NCBI GenBank assembly: GCA_964019425.1
Contig: OZ025812.1
Span: 310,001-374,000, forward strand
Direction: 5' to 3'
Length of the DNA: 64,000 bases
DNA from: Flectonema sp. DT1601
Taxonomy: Eukaryota; Euglenozoa; Diplonemea; Diplonemida; Diplonemidae
The notes beneath the pieces were generated by a model. It was given only the letters and a program-made list of their open reading frames with translations, did no database searches and was not told where the DNA came from. The position numbers and the translations under genes were made by a program. Shown here piece after piece: positions 11,210-22,815 of the stretch (within the stretch, counting starts at the first letter, position 1; the number at the start of each line of letters is the position of its first letter).

Positions 11210-12646
11210 AAAAAGGAAACAATCAGTTTAGCGTCTCGATCGGGACGGAAAATAGAAATTAATCGACATAGTCGATCGATAGAAAACAAAACAATGATAA
11301 CATTGTTTATTCATTTTTTTTTTTTTTTTTTTTTTTTAAATCCTTTTAATTATTTTAAAGAAAAAACAATCAGTTTAGCGTCTTGACCAGGACGGAAAAT
11401 AGAAAGTGATCGACATAGTCGATCGATAAAAAAAACAATGATAACATTGTTTATTCTTTTTTTTTTTTTTTTTTTAAATTCTTATTATTTATTTTTTAAA
11501 GAAAAAAAAACGGAAAATAAAAATTAGTCGACAAAGTCGAACGATAAAAAAAAAAAAACAATGATAACATTGTTTATTCTTTTTTTTTTTTTTTTTTTTT
11601 TTTATATTCTTTTTTATTAATTTTGAAAAAAAAAAATCAGTTTAGCGTCTTGACCAGGACGGAAAATAGAAAGTAATCGACATAGTCGATCGATAAAAAA
11701 TCAATGATAACATTGTTTAATCTTTTTTTTTTTAATTTTTTTTTATTTATTTTTTAAAGAAAAAAAAAAAAACGGAAAATAGAAATTAGTCGACAAAGTC
11801 GAACGATAAAAAAACAATGATAACATTGTTTATTCTTTTTTTTTTATTTTTTTTATATTTTTTTTTTTAATTAATTTTGAAAAAAAAAACAATCAGTTTA
11901 GCGTCTTGACCAGGACGGAAAATAGAAAGCGATCGACATAGTCGATCGATAAGAAAACAATGATAACATTGTTTATTCTTTTTATTATTTTAAATTCTTT
12001 TTATTTATTTTTTAAAGAAAAAAAAACGGAAAATAGAAATTAGTCGACAAAGTCGAACGATAAAAAAAAACAATGATAACATTGTTTATTCTTTTTTTTT
12101 GTATTTTTTTTATATTCTTTTTTATTAATTTTGAGAAAAAAAAAAACAATCAGTTTAGCGTCTTGACCAGGACGGAAAATAGAAAGTGATCGACATAGTC
12201 GATCGATAAAAAAAAAAACAATGATAATATTGTTTATTCTTTTTTTTTTTTTTTTTTTTAAATTCTTTTTATTTATTTTTAAAGAAAAAAAATGGAAAAT
12301 AGAAAATAGTCAACAAAGTCGAACGATAAAACAATGATAACATTGTTTATTCTATTTTTTTATTTTTTTTTTTTTTTCTATTCTTTTTTATTAATTTTGA
12401 AAAAAAAAAAAAACAATCAGTTTAGCGTCTTGACCAGGACGGAAAATAGAAAGTAATCGACATAGTCGATCGATAAAAAAAACAATGATTACATTGTTTA
12501 TTCTTTTTTTTTTTTTTTTAAATTCTTTTTATTTATTTTTTAAAAAGAAAAAAAACGGAAAATAGAAATTAGTCAACAAAGTCGAACGATAAAAAAAAAA
12601 AAACAATGATAACATTGTTTATTCTTTTTTTTTTTTATTTTTTTTT
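11210..12646. repeat. Satellite array, segment 6 (diverged)
   Basis: The same A/B satellite, but with more base differences than the left arrays. The unit at 11222-11265 has CGTCTCGATCGGGACG in place of CGTCTTGACCAGGACG, and other units have ATAATATTG or ATTACATTG in the palindrome. This looks like the older, less homogenised edge of the array. Confidence 0.92.
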
Positions 12647-13255
12647 GGGAAAACCCCTAATTCCACAAAAATAGTTTGCGAAATCGCCAACTCATCACAA
12701 AAATTTTAACCGCTCGAAACAACCCAACATGACGGGAAAAAGTTCAGGACTTTCGGAGCTCCGGTGGTTTATTGGTTATGACCGCCGAATCATGACCCGG
12801 AGGTCTCGGGTTCGAACCCCGTGACATCCTTTTTTCTCTTTTTCGTAATGACGGAAAATGTGACCAAAACATAGTCAAAGGGCGGATTGATCACCCACTG
12901 GTCGAGTTGAGACATATTCCCGTTGCAATAAATCACCAAGACCCCTCCCGTGTGATCGATCACTTTAAAATGTTACTGTGCAGTTCACCAGTGAGACTAA
13001 GACCTCCAACCAAAATTCACCAGACTTCAAGCAGCATTCCAAATTAGGTAATTTTTGTCAGACACATTCGAACCATCGAGAACAGAAATTCTCACGTTAG
13101 TAAAAGCTTGACCTTTAGAAATGTGGCTTAACGATCCATCATCGATTTAGGTTCGTGACTTAGAAGCCTTCGTCAATGTGGCCCTCCTCCCAGCCAAACT
13201 CCCCACCTGACTGGTGTCTCCAAACGAGGGGTCGAGCCGAAGCCCGTTTGTCGCT
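12647..13255. mobile_element. 1171 bp-type TIR element, left part only
   Basis: The 609 bp align with the left half of the element at 2852-4022 with scattered differences. They include the same terminal repeat, the A-box-like (12765-12775) and B-box-like (12809-12819) sequences, and the T-run. Similarity stops at GTTTGTCGCT near 13255, and no right terminal repeat follows. It is a truncated and somewhat older copy. Confidence 0.8.
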
Positions 13256-15160
13256 ACATCTCATTCGGTATTCAATTACTGAAAATGATTGAATTGTGAT
13301 TTGAGTAAATATTTTATTCATCATTTTATTCCAATGTGGTGAGATTATTGGTCCGTCTTGGTAACTACCGAGTTCTCTCTCTCTCTCTCTCTCGAAAAAA
13401 GAAAAATAAAAAGAAGCTCCAGTTGGAAGACAGTCTTTATTCATCTTTTGACCTATTTTTCTTCTCGTTTTTGAAATTATTTTTACAACGGTGCTGTCGA
13501 TTAAATAAAAATTCCTCCCCACGCCTCGTGTTGGAGAAGTGTGTGTTGAGGGGTTTCTATTTAACAGTCATCTCAAACAAATGAAAATAAAGGAACAAAA
13601 ATATTTGACTTAAAATCCCCCTCAAGTTACCCCCCTGGATTTAACGAGAACGGTTCCTAATTTAAAAAAAGAATTTCAGCATAAAATGTTATTTCCCTTC
13701 TCTTTTAAGAAAAAACCCTTTTAGTAGTGGTATTTTTCCCACACTTTTCTTTTTGTCATTCTCTCTCCCAAAGTCAGCACATTTTGAAAAAAAAAAGAAT
13801 GGGAAAAAAAAGAACTCGGGAAAACATTATTTTTACAGTACTACGTTAAGGGAAGGAATCTTACCCCAAGTGGATAAAATATTATTTCCCCTTCTCTTTT
13901 TTTAAAAAAGAAAACCACTTTTAATAGTGGTATTTATGTCTTGATTGATTCTCTCTCCAAAAGCTGTGTTTTTTTTTTGTTCTTAGTAAATAAAACAACT
14001 AACTTAGCAAACCAACTATGTAGTCACCCTCTGGGGTTTGGTTCAATACGTACCTCCGCAGTATTGGGGATCCCCTGTAGAGCTGTTGGTTCTCTTTGAG
14101 CGCCCTTCAACTTGCACTCGGCGACATGTTGGTTGTGTTTATTTTTAAGTATTTCTTTTTACTATCATTCTATAATAAAATTAATCCAACGTTTTCTTTC
14201 TTTTTCCTTCCTTCCCAATCAAGAGGATGGTTCTGATAAAACAGTCCCACCTTATTGGAACTCAGCTGAGTATTATTAGCTGATGGTGGTAAACGCGGAC
14301 TTAAAGTCTACCGTACGTTTGATGTGCTGTCTACTAAAAGAGTGTTTTATGTTCTTTTTTTTTGGTTTCTTTCTGAGAAACGAAAAAAAAGAAAATATCA
14401 AATCAAGTAGACGGCATCATTTATTTCAGCTCTCTTCGTCTCTCTGGCAACTTCAGTTCCTTAGTGACATTTTTGTTGTTTTTGTTTCAGGCTTCCTCAA
14501 GCCGTGTACTTTGTGTGTCGCTGTACAAGTTAATTTCCCTTGAGTATAATAATTACTGTAAGATAGTTGTTTTACTGGTGATACGAATATGAAAACAATA
14601 AACCATATCCATCTAACTCCTAAGGTTGAAATCGGTTAGTACTTTTTCTGTTTGAAATCTTTCAATTACTAGAGAGAGTGACTTGTACCGTACCAGTCTT
14701 ATCCCATATGTTTTTCTTATCGCTCTCTTCATCTACCGTCCTATGACTCTCTTATTCGACGCAAGATACCGGCTGAATAGAAAGTCGTTGTATTCAATAA
14801 GAAGCATTTGATTCTTTATAATACACAAGGAACTTACTTTTTAGTTTTTCTATCACAGGACTCTGATGATTTGAGGTTTCGTACACTAAACCACACCAAA
14901 CTACACCAAACCACATCATAACAATTGTAAACAAAATTGGATCTAATTAAGTTACCCTCGGTAGCTCTATTTGAGATAAGCTGATGCTCTTCTTAGTTTG
15001 CTGTCGGTGATGCTCAGTACGCAATGTAATGAACTTCCCAATCTAATGTATCTTAATATGCTAATGAAGTTACTCATAACCATGTTTTATTAACTACTTT
15101 TAGTAACCTTTCTCTCCTACGATTCTAACTTTTATAAAACTTCAGGTGAGCTATAAAATA
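13256..15160. other. Intergenic, no gene recognised
   Basis: The stretch is AT-rich. It holds a CT microsatellite (13375-13392) and a diverged direct duplication: TTATTTCCC..CTTCTCTTTT near 13690 and 13883, each followed by TAGTGGTATTT and TTCTCTCTCC. A perfect 6 bp hairpin (CAATAC/GTATTG) lies near 14045-14067. Short frames here have no recognisable domain. A TTCAG ending at 15145 immediately precedes the next gene. Confidence 0.6.
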
Positions 15161-16431
15161 ATGTATCGTTTTTGTTTTAGTATTTTATGGGTGCTGCTGC
15201 TTCTTAATGATTGTAACGGAAAAGGTATCGTAAGCAGTCATGTCAGAACCGGAAAGGAAACTGGTAGGTGGAAGTACAGCACAACTGGGAATACAGCGAT
15301 GGGATTTAGTATAAATTATGGCTACTACACATACAATCGATATAGGGAAGAACGGAAACAGAATGGAACATGGACAGAGCAAGTCACAGTGAGAAGCACC
15401 TCGTGTATACCAACTGGAGGACAGAACATGGAACTAACGGGTTCATGGTTAGTCGTTTTGTTGCAAATCGAGAAAGTGGAATCTGTGATTGCAGAATTTG
15501 AAACAGATATTAATGCTGAGCTCTTATTTAGGGCACCTTGTAACCCTCCGACTTACACTTCCATCCTCAGAATCTGCAGTTTGAATTCAGTTCGTCCTCT
15601 TACAGAAGAAGACAGAATTGATGTTTCAGTTTGTTTCAACTACGCAACGTTCCAATCCGAACATAATACCGCTAGGCGTCGACTTCTTCAAGTGAATCCA
15701 AATAATGCTATTTTTGTTGAAGTAGCCATCGGGGCCCGAAGTAGTGAAGACGGCATGATGATGGTGTGTCATTTATTTACGATTTCCTTTTTAACATTTT
15801 TGTCGATTTCCGATAATGGTCTGGCGTGGATCAGGAGTGAGATTAGCAAGACAAGAGTGTTTCAGTTTCCAGTGTCGGAATATAGAAAACAATCTTAATA
15901 CAGGCGGAAGCACTGGACGAGAGCATGGAAGACCCTGAGAGCCAACTTAAATCACAATATAATATGATCCAGTTATATGATTGGTGTGTTGACTGCTCAA
16001 GCACGGCAACAAAAACAGTCTCGGGAACGATCGACACGGGAGACGACGTTATATCGACTGCTGCGCCAACTGGAGAACCGACCAGCCAACCAGCAGGAGA
16101 GTCGACCAACCAACCGACCGACCGACCAACTGGAGAACCGACCAGCCAACCAGCAGGAGAGTCGACCAACCAACCGACCGACCAACCAACTGGAGAACCG
16201 ACCAGCCAGGCAACCATTTTTACCAGTAGTCCGAAGTCCAACTCATCTAATACTTTTATGATTATTATTGTGATTGCTGTTTGTATTTCAGTACTTCTTG
16301 TTGGAGTTCTTGTTGGTTGGTATTATCGCTACCGACTTAGGACAGAACCAGATGTTGGAGAAATAACTCCTCCTGGAATGATGATGGACGCACTCCCAGA
16401 AAGTAAATTACCGTCATCACCTTCACTTTAG
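15161..16431 (+). CDS. Single-pass membrane protein with PT-rich stalk
   Basis: The two exons, 15161-15763 and 15904-16431, are joined across a 140 nt intron (GTGTGT...ATACAG) in phase 0, giving 376 residues. Residues 1-20 form a signal peptide (FCFSILWVLLLLNDCNG). The ectodomain of about 250 residues has several Cys but no family I recognise. A stalk follows with a 20-residue repeat (GEPTSQPAGESTNQPTDRPT, 60 bp period at DNA level, just over two copies). Near the C-terminus is one hydrophobic helix (IIIVIAVCISVLLVGVLVGW) and a tail of about 40 residues. I start at the ATG after an upstream GTG; a TTCAG acceptor lies 15 nt before it. Probably a cell-surface protein; the partner is unknown. 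Confidence 0.75.
16068..16209 (+). repeat. 60 bp tandem repeat encoding the PT-rich stalk
   Basis: A unit starting AACTGGAGAACCGACCAG repeats with a period of exactly 60 bp, so copy-number change keeps the reading frame. Copies differ by single bases (GACCGACC versus GACCAACC). Confidence 0.85.
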
Positions 16432-17591
16432 AAATTGAGAATTGATAATTCCTCGAAATGATTAGCTTTTTGATTTGTGTTAATTCTCATCATAACTACT
16501 CCGTGATTACTTCTCTACTGGTGTGAGTTACCTTATTAGACGACAAGTAGGACAGACCTATCCCCTTTTACTCTTTTTGTTGAAGAGCCGGGTGGTCCGA
16601 AGAACTTTTTTTTATTTTTTTATTTTAGTTCGGAACTATTATTCGTTTTGTCTTTACGATTTATTGAGTTGATTATTTACGGTAGAGTAAATGTAGTTGA
16701 AAAGAGAATTGCGCAGCATAACTTATTCTTTTATTAGGATCTTTATATTGATTCGCAACAAAACTACTTTCTATTTAATTAACACACTCTTTACTAACAA
16801 ACTTATATTTTAACTCCTCTCTCCCTGATATTGGTGAAGAACCTTGTTTTAGAATAGAACTGTTTATAAAAGAAAATAGTTTTAAGTTTGTTTGTATCTT
16901 GACCTTCTTGTCGGTTTCAGAATGGAGATGAGTACTTTGTATTCGTTTGTCCATTTCTTCGAAACCTTTTCGCGATTTGGCGAATATGATGTTTTGAGAT
17001 GAAATCATTCAATTTAGTAAACTTACGCCCCAACGCGGCCTCAAATCACCCACATAAAGTAAATGGCTGTATCACAGTTTTTTTTTTTTTGCATTTAACA
17101 AGTATTTTCAGAACGAAAAAAATAATGTTGGCAGCACACGTAAACCTCCTTTAGCTTTATCAGTTTTAAGTCGGTTCACGGGTTTCGCACACAAACAAAA
17201 AAACCACAGTTGTTATATTACTATTTTCTGTATAGTTTTTAAGATATGACCAATTCTTTTTTGTTTTGTTTGAAGATTTGACTGTTTTAGGAATTTGTAG
17301 GTCGGTTTTATTCTTTCCTTAAAAACAAAAACTCCAATTTCAAAAAAAAAAGAATCGGCAAACTTCATTTTTTTACTTACTCACACTTTTATTTTGTTTG
17401 TGCGCAACCGGTAGAAAATCCTAATAAAGGAATAGGTAGTTACGCTGCCACAATTCTCTTTCTACCGAACAATGGGTTCGTGGGTACAAAAAAAATAAAA
17501 AAAAAAAATGATTAAAATTAGTTTTGTGAAATATCGATCGGTTTTAATTATAATTACTTTTCAGTTCCTCCCTCCCCTTTATCTAATTACA
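16432..17591. other. Intergenic
   Basis: AT-rich. Around 17060-17180 is a stretch (CATTTAACAAG ... TTTAGCTTTATCA ... GTCGGTT) that resembles 26365-26465, possibly a diverged dispersed repeat. A CTTTTCAG ends at 17564, 27 nt before the next start codon. No gene is seen. Confidence 0.5.
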
Positions 17592-19180
17592 ATGGAGGAG
17601 GAAGTTGCAAATTTCGACATGGACATGGCGGGGGAAGTGTATGTTACTTTTTTTTTTGGTTTATTTACCCTTTACTGTAAAAGATTCTACCCCCCCCTCT
17701 TGTTATTGTTACACTATAAAATAATATAAAACAGTCAGGGACTTGCGGTTCAAGATTTGGAGACCCTCGACGTTAACACACTTACCCCGTTGACTCACGA
17801 AGTCATATCTAGACAGGCAACAATTAATATAGGTTTGTGAATGTTGTTATTTATTGTACTTAGCGTTGTTAATGAAATCTTAAATAATTAAAAAAAAAAA
17901 AAAAAACAGGAACTATCGGTCACGTTGCTCACGGTAAGAGTACAGTTGTCAAGGCGATCAGTGGAGTTAAAACTGTAAAGTTCAAGAGAGAAATGGTTAA
18001 TAATATCACAATTAAGTTGGGTTACGCTAATGCTAAGATCTTTCAAATTATTGATCACCCAAGACCATCGTGCTACGTTCCAGCACCGTCTTCAGCACCA
18101 GATGACAGTGTTGACCCAGAGACAGGAAAGAAAATGAAATTAGTCAGACACGTGTCGTTTGTTGATTGTCCTGGGCACGATATTCTTATGGCTACTATGC
18201 TTAATGGAGCTGCTATTATGGATGCAGCTCTATTGTTGATTGCTGGTAACGAACCTTGTCCACAACCTCAGACACGTGAGCACTTGGCTGCTGTTGAGAT
18301 CATGAAATTAACAAACATTATTATTCTACAAAATAAAATCGATTTAGTAAAGGAAGCAGCTGCACTGCAACAGTTTGAAGACATTAAAGCATTCGTAAAG
18401 GGAGGTGTAGCTGATGGAGCTCCAATCATCCCAATCTCTGCTCAACTGAAGTACAATATTGACGTCCTTTGTGAGTACATCGTAAAATCTATTCCTGTTC
18501 CACGTAGATCATTCACTGAGTCTCCTCGTCTTATTGTTGTCAGATCATTTGACGTTAACATGCCTGGGGAAGCTGTTGAAAACCTTAAGGGAGGAGTTGC
18601 TGGAGGTTCTATTCTAAAGGGTGTGATCAAGAAGGGACAACAAATTGAAGTTCGTCCAGGTTTGAAAACTAAAAAAGCAGATGGAACTACCCAATGTACT
18701 CCAATCACATCGATGGCTCTTTCTCTCTTCGCAGAGAAGAATCCTCTTGAGTATGCTGTTCCTGGTGGATTGATTGGTATCGGTACAAAGATTGATCCGA
18801 CGTTAACAAGAGCTGATAGACTTGTTGGTCAAGTGATTGGTGAGCCAGGTAAACTCCCTGAGATATACAGCGAATTAGAGATTTCATTCTTCTTGTTGCG
18901 TCAGTTGCTCGGAGTAAAGTCGTCCGAAGGAGACAAAACAAACAACAGAAGAATGATTGATAAGATGGCTAAGGGTGAAATCATCATGGTTAACATCGGA
19001 TCCCTTTCTACTGGTGGACGTGTCGTTGCTGTCCGATCAGAGATCGCAAAATTAGCCCTCATTGTTCCTGTCTGCACTGAAGTCGGTGAAAAGATCGCTT
19101 TGTCCAGAAAGATCGACAAACATTGGCGTCTAATCGGTTGGGGTAAGATCAAGAGAGGAGTTAGCGTTGATGAGAGCTAG
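17592..19180 (+). CDS. EIF2S3: Translation initiation factor 2 subunit gamma
   Basis: The GTPase subunit of the eIF2 complex delivers initiator Met-tRNA to the 40S ribosome. The exons are 17592-17638, 17735-17832 and 17910-19180, and the protein is 471 residues, close to the usual length. Intron 1 could also be spliced as GTGTAT...TCAG, changing two residues. Visible motifs are the P-loop AHGKST (about residue 55), DCPGH (about 134), NKID (about 191), SAQLKYNI, and the family-typical [29 protein letters not shown] and [12 protein letters not shown]. The identification rests on near-continuous similarity to the eukaryotic family. The introns are short (96 and 77 nt) with ACAG ends. Confidence 0.97.
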
Positions 19181-20129
19181 GTGATTGCTTTCTTTATTTT
19201 ATTCATTTATTGTTTTTGTTTTTCTCCTTTTTTTGAATTTACTGAACCCCTTCTTCCCTAGTCGAGTTGCCTATCTCCTCTTTGCCACTTTCTAAACAAA
19301 CAAACAACCAAAAAGAGTTACGATATGCGCAGAGGCAAATTCTTTTTACTTCCACGAATCGATTCATAGGCGAGGTTCTTATTGTTTTCTGCAACATGGC
19401 GACACTGTTCGCTGGGAAGCAGCAACACAGAAGCTCTTCTCGCACTGCGTCGTGTGCTGCGTTAGGGAATGGCAAAGAAAAGAGGCACCGTTACATCGAC
19501 ATCCAGCAATTGAGAAAAAAAAAAAAAATAAAAAAAAAAATAACAGTCACCCGGGGAAGGATTGGAGAATGAAAAAAAAAGTGACAACAACAACGGATCA
19601 ACGAGTCTCGAAAACTTTTTTTTTCAATTCTTTTTATTCATCTCAGCGGTTTCTTTTTTCAAAAAAAAAAAAAAATAAATAATCGAGAACGAAAAAATAA
19701 TAATAGTGTTCCGCTTCTTCTTTTCTATTTTCTTCTTCATTCGATACTGTTTTTTTTTCTTCGTTCCTTTTTTTTCACGGGAGGTTGAAGTGCCATACAA
19801 CGACAAGGCACGTGGGAAGGAATTCGTATTTTATCTTCTTTATTTTTTTGTGGGGAAGCTTTTTTTTAATTTTTTTTATATTTTTTATTCCCATTTTCCC
19901 CCCTCATTTTATAAATTTATTTTTTTTCTTGATTTAAAAAAAAAAAAAAAAAAAAGAAACTAGTAAAATACATCTGGAGTTAATAAGAGTACTGCACATG
20001 CTAGATATTGCTTTTCGTTCTATCATTTCGTTCTGAAGGCGCCTCAAGATCTGGCACTTGCAGGTGTTCCACGTTCTTCACGTGTTGCAGCACCCTAGAT
20101 CGAAGGTTATTTTAGTTACGTGGATCATC

Positions 20130-20166
<37 letters not shown>

Positions 20167-20387
20167 CCCTCAAAAAAGAAGGGTATTCAAGAAAGAAAAA
20201 AAAAAAAAATTGCATTTGGCAAACAGGTGTTTGAATTGTGTCAAGTATTGCGGTGGTGGTTTTCTCTCCTTTTTGCTTTTAGTTAACAGGATCATAATGT
20301 GTTTGTCAGGCCGTACTCATTGTTGTAATTTTCTGACCCGTGTTATTATTGTTTATTTCCACAGTAACTCCTACACTTCATTTCAAC
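19181..20387. other. Intergenic, homopolymer-rich
   Basis: After the eIF2 gamma stop codon the sequence is dominated by poly-A and poly-T tracts. Open frames here translate mainly to Lys or Phe runs and are not credible. The stretch near 19980-20110 is less biased but shows no domain. GTTTATTTCCACAG ends at 20364, 23 nt before the next start codon. Confidence 0.6.
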
Positions 20388-21173
20388 ATGCAGGGCTACC
20401 CACCAACAGGACAACCAGGTCAACCAGGGCAGCCAGGAGCTTATCCTTCAGCACCAGGTCAGCAGGTTGGAGGCTTCCCAGGAGGAGCGCCAGGGCAGCC
20501 AGGAGCGCCACCAACTGGACAGCCAGGAGGTTACCCAGCAGGTGGACAGCCAGGAGCCCCAGCCGGGTACCCACAACAAGGAGGACACCCAGGAATGCCG
20601 GGTCAGCCAGGAGCTCCAGGAATGGGACATCCAGGAATGCCAGGACAGCCAGGAGCCCCAGGACAGCCGGGATACCCACCAGCAGGACAGCCAGGGATGC
20701 CAGGTCAGCCAGGTGCTCCGGGAATGGGGCAGCCGGGCGCACCAGGAATGCCGGGACAGCCAGGATACCCACCAGCAGGTCAACCACACCCGGGAATGGG
20801 ACAACCAGGCGCACCAGGAATGCCGGGACAGCCAGGATACCCGCCAGCGGGTCAACCAGGACAGCCAGGCGCACCAGGATACCCAGCAGGTCAACCAGGA
20901 CATCCAGGAATGGGACAACCAGGTGCTCCAGGAATGGGAGCGCCAGGTGGCTACCCTGGACAGCCAGGTGCAGGTGCACCAGGACAGCCAGGATACCCAC
21001 CGCAGGGAATGCCTGGACAGCCGGGAGCTCCAGGTGGATACCCTCCTCAGGGGGCTCCAGGACAGCCAGGATTCGGTCAACCGGGAATGCCTTCACCATA
21101 CGGTCAGCCAGGTGGTCAGCCCCCATACGCATATGGACAGCCAGGTGGAGCTAACGACATGCCAACTTTATAA
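20388..21173 (+). CDS. Gly/Pro/Gln-rich low-complexity protein
   Basis: The protein has 261 residues, starting MQGYPPTGQ and ending NDMPTL. It is almost entirely repeats built from [21 protein letters not shown] and PGMPGQPG. It resembles collagen-like or GYPxG-type disordered regions, as in annexin A7 N-termini or the tails of other protist proteins, but the Gly spacing is not a strict collagen G-X-Y. There is no signal peptide and no folded domain. I chose this ATG because a pyrimidine-rich CCACAG lies just upstream (ends 20364). Other frames on both strands are also open because of the biased repeats; the Gly/Pro frame has the natural stop and start. Role unknown. Confidence 0.75.
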   Translation: MQGYPPTGQPGQPGQPGAYPSAPGQQVGGFPGGAPGQPGAPPTGQPGGYPAGGQPGAPAGYPQQGGHPGMPGQPGAPGMGHPGMPGQPGAPGQPGYPPAGQPGMPGQPGAPGMGQPGAPGMPGQPGYPPAGQPHPGMGQPGAPGMPGQPGYPPAGQPGQPGAPGYPAGQPGHPGMGQPGAPGMGAPGGYPGQPGAGAPGQPGYPPQGMPGQPGAPGGYPPQGAPGQPGFGQPGMPSPYGQPGGQPPYAYGQPGGANDMPTL

Positions 21174-21382
21174 GAGTTCGTTACATAGTTTTGACTTGTC
21201 GTACGGAGTGATTTGTTTGTCTGGCTGCTTTTCTGAGGCCACTCACCTCATCAAGCTTCTCATGTATGATTTGGAAAACAAAATCTGAAATAAAAAATGA
21301 TTCTAAAAAAAAAAGAAAAACATAAAAAGAAAGAAAGGGGCTTCTCACCTCACCTAGCTTTTATAAATATCGACAGTTGGCT

Positions 21383-21443
21383 TATCGACCGAAGAGCCTT
21401 CCCACCCCCTTAGTGGTGGTCCAATCTGTGAGGCTATCCGATA
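21383..21443 (+). other. Nested inverted repeats, possible RNA structure
   Basis: Three nested pairings can be drawn: TATCG with CGATA, AGCCT with AGGCT, and CCACC with GGTGG. They are separated by internal loops, with an 8 nt terminal loop. The stretch lies downstream of a TATA-like sequence. It may be a small RNA gene or a 3' UTR structure; individual stems are short. Confidence 0.25.
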
Positions 21444-21534
21444 GTTGAAGATTGGAAAAATGCAAAAAAAAAAAAAAAATGAAAACTTTTTTGTAGTAGT
21501 TGCCATAAGTGTAGTTTATTACATTTATTTTATT

Positions 21535-21861
21535 TTATATTCTCTTTCTGGTGTAATGCAATTGAATCCTTCCTTGCTTGCTGTTTAATAAATTTTTCAC
21601 AACGATGAGCGGCATTCTCCTCTTGCCTGCAATAGGTTCTTCGCCATCCCGCGCTGGTGATGACTCCGTCTTGACCTTACAAGCGTTTTTCAAATGATTG
21701 CTAGTGTTTGCGGAGGGAGAATTTGCTTTGTGTATGTCCCTTCTTTTGCTTCTTCTTCCGCAATTCCCCCCCTTTCCTTTTCCTTTTCTCCTGGAGTTAG
21801 TTCCTTTGCCCCCGGATCGATTTCCCAATACTGACTTTGGCAAGTTACCCAAGCAGGCCAC
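21535..21861 (-). CDS. Doubtful basic 108-codon open frame
   Basis: On the minus strand a frame opens at a GTG and runs 108 codons. The product is rich in Lys, Arg, Gly and Ser (RRKGKGKGG, GRRSKRR) with no domain I recognise. Its base composition is more balanced than the flanking A/T tracts, which is why it is listed. Against it: there is no ATG start, every secure gene in the window is on the other strand, and basic low-complexity frames arise easily. It may be 3' UTR of the neighbouring transcript. Confidence 0.15.
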   Translation of the reverse strand: MACLGNLPKSVLGNRSGGKGTNSRRKGKGKGGNCGRRSKRRDIHKANSPSANTSNHLKNACKVKTESSPARDGEEPIAGKRRMPLIVVKNLLNSKQGRIQLHYTRKRI

Positions 21862-22815
21862 ACAATATTGATGTCAAGGGGAAAAAATAAAAAAAGGAAG
21901 AAACAAGAGAAGAAAAAGAAGAGAACACTGCCCCTTGATTTTTATAGCGCTCTGTGTGAAAAATAGAAAAAAAAAAAAAGAAAACTTTCTCACTGAAAAC
22001 TAGTGACGTGGTCTGGTTGGTTGTTTCTCGGTTTCTTTGCCCGTATCCCTTGTTTTTTAAGAACCCTTTTTCCGGTATGTCGGTAAGTCACCGTTGCTCT
22101 CTGGGGTCAAACTTCCCATATTGTAGGAAAACTGGGTACCCAAAAAGGGGAGGGAAAAAAAAAAAAAAAGAAAAAAAAAGAAAAAAAAGACTTGCAAACG
22201 CGGCTGACAACCATTACGCACGATGTGCAGTACAAAATATGGAGGATGAAGTGAGCATGAAGAAAAAGACGAACAAAGAAAAAAAAAAAAAGAAACGCAG
22301 CCCCTCCCCCTCGCAAGAAATAGTGGTCTTGAAAAAAAAAAAAAAAATGAAGGAAAAAGACAACGAATAGTATTGTACTCTCTTTATTGACTCAGCGTAG
22401 CTCATAGTAAAGTTAAACAGATAATGTAATCGGTCAAGTTTTTAATTTACAAAAAGCTACAAAAAATAAAAAAAAAAATAAAATAAAAAAAACCCGACTG
22501 AGTCTGCTGAAAGTTTCTGTAGTTGTGTCTCATAGCTGCTGAGGGACTACACGCCGAGGGAAAAAAAAAAAAAAAAAAAGAAGAAACCGAAAAAAAAAGC
22601 AAAAAAAAAAAAAAAAAAAAAAAAAAACCCGCTAAGTACATCTACGACGGAAGAGAATAAAATTCTTTTTCTCAATCCAGAGTTGTAACTTTGTTTCCAA
22701 ACTGTCGTAGGCGGCGGCAACCAGACATCGCCTGCTATCCTGTGCTTCAGAAAGTGGTTTTACATCCATTCACCTCATACAACATCACTTCCACAGACAC
22801 ATTCCACATTAAACG

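Larger units (their letters stand above)
21174..22815. other. Intergenic with poly-A tracts and a structured stretch
   Basis: This stretch holds a TATA-like TTTTATAAATATC (21360-21372) and, 11 nt on, nested complementary segments at 21383-21443 (listed separately). It also holds many poly-A runs and CT-rich stretches. A CTTCCACAG ends at 22796, 19 nt before the next gene. One 108-codon minus-strand frame is listed separately; the remaining frames are Lys- or Phe-run artefacts. Confidence 0.5.

Noticed and set aside
14047-14160. U1 snRNA: ATACGTACCT could pair with GTATGT donors, TTGCACTC resembles the U1A site, and a U-rich Sm-like stretch follows
   Set aside because: The 5' segment would be locked in a perfect CAATAC/GTATTG hairpin, the U1-70K loop GATCAnGAAG is missing, and the stem II arms pair only 4 bp.
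16775-17008. 77-codon minus-strand ORF
   Set aside because: No recognisable feature, AT-rich composition like the spacer, and opposite to all secure genes.
20383-21132. Long minus-strand and alternative-frame ORFs over the Gly/Pro-rich gene
   Set aside because: Product of the strongly biased repeat sequence. The Gly/Pro frame has the good ATG, an upstream acceptor and a natural stop.
19452-22405. ORFs of 60-120 codons rich in Lys or Phe runs in the spacers on either side of the Gly/Pro-rich gene
   Set aside because: They arise from poly-A and poly-T tracts on either strand and show no domain or codon pattern.
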